From Flemingiibacterium sp045579745 (GTDB taxonomy: Bacteria; Bacillota; Clostridia; Oscillospirales; CAG-272), in the NCBI GenBank assembly GCA_045579745.1, contig JAZNMQ010000004.1, forward strand, positions 1 through 11,162: a DNA stretch of 11,162 nucleotides, in the 5' to 3' direction. Positions 6,454-11,162 of the stretch are shown piece after piece. Under the pieces are notes generated by a model. The model saw nothing but the letters and a program-made list of their open reading frames with translations, ran no database searches and was not told where the DNA came from. How positions within the stretch are numbered: position 1 is the first letter of the stretch; each line of letters starts with the position of its first letter. The position numbers and the translations under genes were made by a program.

Positions 6454-8724
6454 ATGGGTATAATCAATCAGCTTGACTATGAAACTGCCAATTTGGTTGC
6501 CGCGGGTGAGGTCATTGACCGTCCTGCGTCAATTGTCAAGGAGCTGATAGAAAATTCGATAGATGCAGGTGCTACGCGTATTGTGCTCGAAATAAAAAAT
6601 GGCGGAATTTCCTTTATTCGCGTGACGGATAACGGAAAAGGCATGGCTCGCGAGGATGTTCCGATCTCGATTTTACGGCATGCAACAAGCAAAATCAAAA
6701 CAGGCGCCGACCTTAACGAAATTATGACGCTCGGCTTCCGAGGCGAGGCGCTCGCATCTGTTGCGGCTGTTGCAAAGCTTCGCATACGAACAAAGCGTCC
6801 TGAGGATGAAATGGGCACTGAGCTGTTTGTAGAACCCGGCTCACAGCCGATCATCACCGAGGCAGGTATGTCAGACGGCACTACGATAATTGTCGAGGAG
6901 CTGTTCGCGAACGTTCCGGCAAGGCGCAAATTTTTAAAGAAAGATCAGACCGAAGCCAACGCAGTTCAAGCCGTTTTCGAAAAAATCGCTCTTTCCTGCC
7001 CTCACATCAGCATGACGCTGATCGTTGACAATTGGAAGCGCATATACACGGTTGGCGACGGAAAGCTTGAGCACACGATTTACGGAGTTATGGGCTCCGA
7101 CTTTTCGGGAAAGCTCATCGAAGTAAAAAGTGCCGACCCATCTCTTACGGGAAGCGGCAGGATGGGGATCCGAGTCCACGGCTTTATCGGAACTCCCGAT
7201 AATGCTCGCTCGAACCGCAACCATCAATGCTTTTTCGTAAACGGACGGTTTGTTAAAAGCCGTTGCCTTTACGCCGCGCTCGAGCAGGCTTATTCGTCAT
7301 ACATAGCGTCGGAAAAATATCCCGCGTGCGTGCTCTTTGTTGAGATGCCGCCGAGCGAGGTTGACGTAAACGTTCATCCGACGAAGCTTGAGGTGAAGTT
7401 CGCAAACGAAAAAGAGGTTTTCGAATCGATGTACTACACGGTTCGTGGCGCGCTTGAAACAAAAATTCCCCGTCCGCTTATAATCGTTGATAAAAAACCG
7501 AGCCGAAATAACCCGATCAACGCGTTTGTTCCGATTGACGACAAAAGCGAGCCTGTCGAAAGGAAGTCCGTTTACAACAATCAGCGAAATGTCAAGCGCG
7601 GGCAGATCTCATGGGCTGACCTCATAAACAAGCCGACCGAGCAGGAGCCGCAAGTACCAAGTCCACATCTGTCGCATCTCAAAGGCGAGCTTGCAAGCTC
7701 AATAAATAACGAGAAAGAATCACTAAGGCAAACGGAGCAGGAACCCTCAAGGTATGCCGAGGCTGAATCAAGCCAAAGTGCTGACGCAAAAGAAAGCGCT
7801 CACAATGACAAGTTAAACAAAGCGGTTTATGAAACGGTCGAGGTTAAATCTCCCGAGGATATCCCGAAGAACAACGTTCAGACAAATTATTGGGCAGAGC
7901 TTCCGCGCTCGCTCGATGAGGGAATGACCGCTCGCTACAACAGAAAAACAACTCAGGCGCCGCCTCAGCAAATGGTGCTCGGAGAGCTTCCGACCGAGGT
8001 TGAGCTATCGCCGAGCGAGCCGCATCAAGGCTCTGACGGTATTCCCTCCTACGGGACAATCACTACCGAGCCCAAACCTCATTATGAAAGCCGTGAATCG
8101 GACGACACAATAAAAACGGAACCACAAGAATCAAAATCCCCCGTCGAATTCCGCATAATCGGAGAGGCTTTTCTCTCATACGTTTTCGTTGAGGTTGAGG
8201 ATAAGGTGCTTATTATCGACAAGCACGCGGCTCACGAACGGATAATTTTCGAGGAGCTTCGCGCGAATCGAAGCTTTGAGCATGTCGGCTCGCAAATAAT
8301 GCTTGTTCCGATCGAAGTAACGCTTTCGGGAGAGGAAATGTCTGCGATATGCGATTATGAGGATGATATTCGCGCGCTCGGCTTCGAGTTTGGCACAAAC
8401 GATATGCGAAGACTTACCGTTTCTGCAATTCCAATTGGAATTGAAGCCTCGGCTGTTCCCGATATGATTGTCACCATCGCCGACAGACTTGCAAACGGAA
8501 CGGGAAATGCTGAGATCTCACGCGATATTCTCTTTGACAAGGCGCTCTATCAAGCTGCCTGCAAGGCGGCAATCAAAGCAGGACGCGATGAGGATATCGG
8601 TCACATAAAATGGATCATCAACACGCTTTTGACGCATGATTACATCAAGGTTTGCCCTCACGGCAGGCCTGTGGCATTTGAGCTGACCAAATCTCAGATC
8701 GAGCGTCAGTTTAAACGCAGTTAA
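6454..8724 (+). CDS. mutL: DNA mismatch repair endonuclease MutL
   Basis: MutL couples MutS mismatch recognition to strand removal. The GHKL ATPase domain (about 1-335) shows the N-box KELIENSIDAGA with catalytic Glu30 and Asn34, DNGKGM (59-64), GFRGEAL (94-100) and PARRKFLKK (155-163). The C-terminal domain (about 563-756) has the nicking-endonuclease motifs: DKHAAHERIIFEE (Asp589, His591, Glu595; the usual DQHA has Lys for Gln), ACKAAIKAG (702-710) and CPHGRP (734-739). This predicts a MutH-independent system, as usual outside gamma-proteobacteria. QIMLVP at 614-619 matches the position and pattern of the B. subtilis beta-clamp motif QEMIVP. The protein is long (756 residues, against roughly 620-660 for many relatives) because of a polar linker at about 345-562. 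The ATG has GAGAGGG at 6441-6447. The product is cytoplasmic and works with MutS and the sliding clamp. Confidence 0.98.
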   Translation: MGIINQLDYETANLVAAGEVIDRPASIVKELIENSIDAGATRIVLEIKNGGISFIRVTDNGKGMAREDVPISILRHATSKIKTGADLNEIMTLGFRGEALASVAAVAKLRIRTKRPEDEMGTELFVEPGSQPIITEAGMSDGTTIIVEELFANVPARRKFLKKDQTEANAVQAVFEKIALSCPHISMTLIVDNWKRIYTVGDGKLEHTIYGVMGSDFSGKLIEVKSADPSLTGSGRMGIRVHGFIGTPDNARSNRNHQCFFVNGRFVKSRCLYAALEQAYSSYIASEKYPACVLFVEMPPSEVDVNVHPTKLEVKFANEKEVFESMYYTVRGALETKIPRPLIIVDKKPSRNNPINAFVPIDDKSEPVERKSVYNNQRNVKRGQISWADLINKPTEQEPQVPSPHLSHLKGELASSINNEKESLRQTEQEPSRYAEAESSQSADAKESAHNDKLNKAVYETVEVKSPEDIPKNNVQTNYWAELPRSLDEGMTARYNRKTTQAPPQQMVLGELPTEVELSPSEPHQGSDGIPSYGTITTEPKPHYESRESDDTIKTEPQESKSPVEFRIIGEAFLSYVFVEVEDKVLIIDKHAAHERIIFEELRANRSFEHVGSQIMLVPIEVTLSGEEMSAICDYEDDIRALGFEFGTNDMRRLTVSAIPIGIEASAVPDMIVTIADRLANGTGNAEISRDILFDKALYQAACKAAIKAGRDEDIGHIKWIINTLLTHDYIKVCPHGRPVAFELTKSQIERQFKRS

Positions 8725-8759
8725 TTATTAAGCTTGTTATAAAGCTTGACAAGTACACG

Positions 8760-8797
8760 AAAGGAAAGCCCTCGCATCGCGAGAGCTGATAGATTTA
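8760..8797 (+). promoter_or_regulatory. tgt translation initiation region with a stem-loop between Shine-Dalgarno and ATG
   Basis: The best Shine-Dalgarno sequence for tgt, AAAGGA at 8760-8765, lies about 32 bases before the ATG at 8798, too far to work if unfolded. Between them AGCCCTCGC (8767-8775) pairs with GCGAGAGCT (8779-8787) in eight pairs with one C-A mismatch around an ATC loop. Folding would bring the two to about 11 bases apart. The alternative is the weak GAGAG at 8781-8785, which the stem would hide. Confidence 0.45.
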
Positions 8798-9934
8798 ATG
8801 TTTACTTTACTAAAACAAGAAGGCAAGGCTCGACGCGGACGCTTTGAAACCGTCCATGGCACGATCGAAACACCCGTTTTTATGAATGTCGGCACATGCG
8901 CCGCTATTAAAGGCGGTATTTCGACAATGGATTTAAAGGATGTCAACTGTCAGGTTGAGCTTTCGAACACCTACCATCTCCATCTTCGCCCCGGCGATAA
9001 GCTGATTCACGACATGGGCGGTATACACAAGTTCTTCAATTGGGACAAGCCTGTGCTTACCGATTCGGGCGGATTTCAGGTATTCTCGCTTGCTCAGCTT
9101 CGCAAAATCAGCGAGGAGGGCGTTCGCTTTGCATCTCATATTGACGGTGCGCGAATCTTCATGGGTCCCGAGGAGAGCATGCAGATCCAATCCAACCTCG
9201 CATCGTCTATAGCTATGGCTTTTGACGAGGGTATTGAAAATCCTGCGGAATATCGCTACACCAAGGAGTCTATCGCACGCACGACACGCTGGCTCGTTCG
9301 CTGCAAGAATGAAATGGCACGCCTCAATTCCCTGCCCGAAACGATCAACAAAAATCAGCTTTTATTCGGCATCAACCAGGGCTCGACCTATTCGGATCTT
9401 CGCGTTGACCATATGAAAGCGATCGCCGAGCTTGAATGCGACGGATATGCGATCGGCGGTCTTGCGGTTGGCGAAACTGCTGAGGAAATGTACACGACTA
9501 TTGATGTTGTCGAGCCGTTCATGCCTAAGGATAAGCCGAGATATTTGATGGGCGTCGGAACTCCCTGCAATCTTCTTGAGGCTGTATGGCGCGGAATCGA
9601 CTTCTTCGACTGCGTTATGCCGAGCAGAAATGCCCGCCACGGAAACATTTTCACATGGCATGGCAAAATGAATCTGTTAAACGAAAAATACGCGCGCGAC
9701 CCTCGCCCGATTGACGAAAACTGCGGCTGTCCCGCATGCCAGGCATACAGCCGTTCCTACATTCGCCATCTTTTTAAGGCAAAGGAAACACTCGGAATGC
9801 GCCTTGCCGTTCTGCACAACCTCTATTTCTACAACGAGCTCATGCAAAAAATCCGCGATGCGCTTGATGCAGGCGAATACGAATCCTTCTATCGCCATTA
9901 TCGCACTATTCTCGGCGAGCGCAGCGAGAGCTGA
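8798..9934 (+). CDS. tgt: tRNA-guanine transglycosylase
   Basis: Tgt exchanges G34 in GUN-anticodon tRNAs (Asp, Asn, His, Tyr) for preQ1, or in some gut clostridia for salvaged queuine. The 378-residue TIM-barrel has TDSGGFQVFSL with Asp89, FDEG with Asp143, GINQG (191-195), GLAVGE (221-226) and the catalytic nucleophile Asp271 in DCVMPSRNARHG (E. coli Asp264). The zinc site is Cys309, Cys311, Cys314 and His340, with the same spacing as E. coli 302/304/307/333. The sequence follows the clostridial type (FMNVGTCAAIKGG, IHKFFNWDKP). One pocket position differs: the residue after Asp-Glu is Gly145, where E. coli and Zymomonas Tgt have Cys. Val224 in GLAVGE is kept, as in preQ1-type enzymes. The ATG fits the family start MFxLLK. 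It is last in the operon, 73 bases after mutL, followed by a strong terminator. No queuosine synthesis gene or transporter is seen here. Confidence 0.97.
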   Translation: MFTLLKQEGKARRGRFETVHGTIETPVFMNVGTCAAIKGGISTMDLKDVNCQVELSNTYHLHLRPGDKLIHDMGGIHKFFNWDKPVLTDSGGFQVFSLAQLRKISEEGVRFASHIDGARIFMGPEESMQIQSNLASSIAMAFDEGIENPAEYRYTKESIARTTRWLVRCKNEMARLNSLPETINKNQLLFGINQGSTYSDLRVDHMKAIAELECDGYAIGGLAVGETAEEMYTTIDVVEPFMPKDKPRYLMGVGTPCNLLEAVWRGIDFFDCVMPSRNARHGNIFTWHGKMNLLNEKYARDPRPIDENCGCPACQAYSRSYIRHLFKAKETLGMRLAVLHNLYFYNELMQKIRDALDAGEYESFYRHYRTILGERSES

Positions 9935-9956
9935 TCAAAAAGCTATCAAGCATAAG

Positions 9957-9981
9957 AAAACCGCCCGTGTGGGCGGTTTTT
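9957..9981. terminator. bidirectional intrinsic terminator between tgt and the convergent small gene
   Basis: AAAACCGCCC (9957-9966) and GGGCGGTTTT (9971-9980) form a perfect ten-pair stem around a GTGT loop. TTTTTCTCT follows on the plus strand and TTTTCTT on the minus strand, so it can end transcription from both sides. It is 22 bases past the tgt stop and three bases past the stop of the convergent gene. Confidence 0.93.
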
Positions 9982-9983
9982 CT

Positions 9984-10202
9984 CTACAGTTTAACCGTTA
10001 TATGCTTTCCATCTGCGGTCTCCACCTCGGCGAAAGTCCAATTAGGATGCAGTTGTTTCGCTTTTTTAATCTGACGTAAAAGTGGCAGTACGGGAAGATC
10101 GATTCCCTCTTTTTTCAGGACATTTTTGCCAACAATCAGTGCGGCAGTCATGGAGCATGGAACAATAAGTTTGTATTTTCCTGAAACAATTTTTACAGTC
10201 AT
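9984..10202 (-). CDS. small protein, apparent stand-alone relative of the adjacent regulator's C-terminal domain
   Basis: A 72-residue protein I do not recognise by name. It starts MTVKIVSGKYKLIVPCSMTAA and ends with the block WTFAEVETADGKHITVKL. That end resembles the end of the upstream regulator (GKLIEVESAGGDTVEIFVE). The N-terminal pattern of a short strand, a proline and a helix (GKYKLIVPCSMTAALI) likewise mirrors the regulator's GDKVNCNLPLPLIKTAI. I therefore infer a diverged, free-standing YvlB/LiaX-N-like (DUF2089-C) fold. Residues 11-25 are hydrophobic but too short for a convincing membrane helix, and there is no signal peptide. Its ATG overlaps the regulator's stop (ATGA, 10199-10202), so it is probably translationally coupled to it and made with it. 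It could dimerise with or modulate the regulator. It ends three bases before the shared terminator. The gene is likely real; its function is unknown. Confidence 0.75.
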   Translation of the reverse strand: MTVKIVSGKYKLIVPCSMTAALIVGKNVLKKEGIDLPVLPLLRQIKKAKQLHPNWTFAEVETADGKHITVKL

Positions 10203-10705
10203 TCCACAAATATTTCAACGGTGTCACCACCGGCAGATTCCACCTCAATCAGCTTACCGATAAAGCCTTGATCGATCATTGAAAATATCTGATCCCAATC
10301 CATGCCTTTAATCAGATTCGTTCCGCCAACATTGATGAAATCGCCGGATGAGGCAAGACCGCTTTCAATGGCAGTCTTGATCAGTGGAAGAGGCAGATTG
10401 CAATTTACTTTATCCCCTCTGTGTAAAAGTACGTGAATGCGAAGCATCATCTGTTCAGTCGGCTTGCGGTGTTCCGGTGGAACTAACTGTACCTCCGGAG
10501 AGGCTTCACCTGTGAGAAGTGTGTCGGTCGACACCCCCAAAAGCTTTGCCAGCGTGGGAAGCAGCGATATGTCCGGACAAGAGTTGTCACATTCCCATTT
10601 GCTCACTGCCTGGGCGGTTACGTTTAACTTTTCTGCAAGCTCCTCTTGAGTTAATCCACGCTCACGGCGCAGGGCAGCAATTCGGCTTCCGATTGTTTGA
10701 TTCAT
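10199..10705 (-). CDS. XRE-family transcriptional regulator with C-terminal YvlB/LiaX-N-like (DUF2089-C, SHOCT-like) domain
   Basis: A 168-residue DNA-binding protein. Residues 5-61 form a classic Cro/C1-type helix-turn-helix (IGSRIAALRRERGLTQEELA, then VTAQAVSKWE as the recognition helix, then LPTLAKLLGVSTDTLLTG). After a linker (65-85) the C-terminal domain (about 86-168) has the pattern LRIHVLLHRGDKVNCNLPLP, then a helical part, DWDQIFSMIDQG and GKLIEVESAGGDTVEIFVE. This is how I recognise the domain found at the ends of DUF2089 proteins and the start of YvlB/LiaX proteins, linked to envelope stress in Firmicutes. I place the start at 10705: AAGGA at 10721-10717 sits 11 bases upstream, whereas the ATG at 10717 would overlap that site. 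The 3' end overlaps the 72-residue gene (ATGA). It has its own promoter and a candidate operator over the ribosome binding site, suggesting autoregulation. The target and signal are unknown. Confidence 0.85.
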   Translation of the reverse strand: MNQTIGSRIAALRRERGLTQEELAEKLNVTAQAVSKWECDNSCPDISLLPTLAKLLGVSTDTLLTGEASPEVQLVPPEHRKPTEQMMLRIHVLLHRGDKVNCNLPLPLIKTAIESGLASSGDFINVGGTNLIKGMDWDQIFSMIDQGFIGKLIEVESAGGDTVEIFVE

Positions 10706-10712
10706 TGTGTAT

Positions 10713-10734
10713 ACCATCCTTTCTTTATGATGGT
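10713..10734 (-). promoter_or_regulatory. inverted repeat, candidate operator of the XRE regulator
   Basis: ACCATC and GATGGT, six-base perfect arms separated by ten bases, lie just downstream of the -10 box and cover the ribosome binding site of the regulator gene. The position suits an autorepressor site. As RNA the same arms could form a hairpin hiding the ribosome binding site. The symmetry is visible; binding is inferred. Confidence 0.4.
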
Positions 10735-10737
10735 TTC

Positions 10738-10764
10738 ATTATAGCATATAAAATGCCGGTGCAA
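10738..10764 (-). promoter_or_regulatory. extended -10 promoter of the XRE regulator and small protein
   Basis: On the minus strand TGCTATAAT carries an extended -10 with TATAAT at 10743-10738. A TTGCAC at 10764-10759 could serve as -35 with a short 15-base spacer. The extended TG may make the -35 less important. The TTGCAC lies within the right arm of the hairpin downstream of guaB. Confidence 0.6.
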
Positions 10765-10787
10765 CAGCGACAGACGGTTGCACCGGC
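10755..10787 (-). terminator. probable guaB terminator hairpin
   Basis: GCCGGTGCAAC (10755-10765) and GTTGCACCGGC (10777-10787) are perfect 11-base inverted arms with an 11-base loop, 63 bases past the guaB stop. On the minus strand the stem is followed by ATTTTATA, a modest U-rich run, so termination may be partial. On the plus strand no T-run follows. It overlaps the -35 region of the next promoter. Confidence 0.5.
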
Positions 10788-10850
10788 TCAACCATTCGTT
10801 GTATTTCTACCCAACCAACAGTTTACTTCAGCATATTTCAGTGATTGATA

Positions 10851-11162
10851 TCAAAGTCCGCTCTGAACAGAGTAGTTAGGAGCTTCCTTAGTGATATTGA
10901 TGTCGTGCGGATGAGATTCGCGAAGTCCTGCGCCTGTGATGCGAACAAACTGACCGCGCTCCTGAAGCTCGGCAACAGTCGGGCATCCGCAGTAGCCCAT
11001 TCCTGAACGAAGTCCGCCGATGAGCTGGAATACTGTATCGGAAAGCGGACCCTTGTAAGGAACGCGTCCTTCAACTCCCTCGGGTACGAGCTTGCGCGAA
11101 TTCTCTTGGAAATAACGGTCCTTGGAGCCGTTTTCCATAGCTGCGAGAGAGCCCATTCCACG
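10851..11162 (-). CDS. guaB: IMP dehydrogenase, C-terminal part (5' end outside window)
   Basis: The last 103 residues of GuaB, which oxidises IMP to XMP with NAD+ as the committed step of GMP synthesis. The visible part begins RGMGSLAAMENGSKDRYFQ, which continues the IMP-binding GMGS loop. It carries the mobile-flap region KLVPEGVEGRVPYKG with the conserved Arg-x-Pro-Tyr, then SDTVFQLIGGLRSGMGYCG and the signature end FVRITGAGLRESHPHDINIT, followed by KEAPNYSVQSGL and a TGA stop. The family's substrate cysteine and CBS domains lie upstream, beyond base 11162. It reads into the regulator unit on the same strand but is separated from it by 145 bases with a hairpin. Confidence 0.97.
   Translation of the reverse strand, partial: RGMGSLAAMENGSKDRYFQENSRKLVPEGVEGRVPYKGPLSDTVFQLIGGLRSGMGYCGCPTVAELQERGQFVRITGAGLRESHPHDINITKEAPNYSVQSGL

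Noticed and set aside
6477..6929. 150-codon open frame antisense to mutL, and similar long antisense frames over miaB, mutS and tgt
   Set aside because: These are shadows of the well-supported genes on the other strand, with low-complexity Ser/Arg-rich products and no family resemblance.
8746..8774. Consensus TTGACA at 8746-8751 as an internal tgt promoter
   Set aside because: The -10 position reads CCCTCG, with no TATAAT-like box at any workable spacing.
9984..10705. Regulator plus small protein as a toxin-antitoxin module
   Set aside because: The regulator is encoded first and is an ordinary XRE protein; the small partner shows no toxin motif and instead resembles the regulator's own C-terminal domain.
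10706..10717. ATG at 10717 as start of the XRE regulator
   Set aside because: The only Shine-Dalgarno site (AAGGA at 10721-10717) abuts and overlaps it; it fits the ATG at 10705.

Overview
The window looks like chromosomal core sequence from an anaerobic clostridium (Firmicutes, class Clostridia), probably a gut Ruminococcaceae/Oscillospiraceae-like lineage. This rests on four things: the strong AGGAGG-type ribosome binding sites, the efp plus CD1247-type gene pair, the miaB-ylbF/ymcA-mutS-mutL order familiar from Firmicutes, and a Tgt of the clostridial type. The lineage is an inference from gene content; no database search was possible.

Left end (1-908, minus strand): the 5' part of a CD1247-family gene with an Asp/Cys-rich stretch at the window edge, preceded by efp (elongation factor P). 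A 270-base divergent region (909-1178) holds two good sigma-A promoters, one firing left into efp and one right into the long operon.

Main operon (1179-9934, plus strand): a VTT/TVP38-type membrane protein, miaB (overlapping it by ATGA), a YlbF/YmcA-family protein with a Cys/His-rich tail, mutS, mutL and tgt. It combines tRNA anticodon-loop modification (MiaB at A37, Tgt at G34) with methyl-directed-independent mismatch repair (MutS plus a MutL carrying the endonuclease motifs). The intergenic gaps hold structure: a 23-base tandem duplication that includes the miaB stop codon, three mutually complementary arms resembling an attenuator before mutS, and a stem-loop between the likely Shine-Dalgarno site and the ATG of tgt. 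A strong bidirectional terminator (9957-9981) closes the operon.

Right end (9984-11162, minus strand): a small two-gene unit, namely an XRE-type regulator with a YvlB/LiaX-N-like (DUF2089-C, SHOCT-like) C-terminal domain and, overlapping it by ATGA, a 72-residue protein that looks like a free-standing diverged version of that same domain. It has its own extended -10 promoter and a candidate operator. Beyond it is the 3' end of guaB (IMP dehydrogenase).

Most of the window is ordinary housekeeping DNA. I see no CRISPR array, phage, transposon, defence system or RNA gene. The least explained item is the regulator/small-protein pair; the intergenic RNA structures come next.
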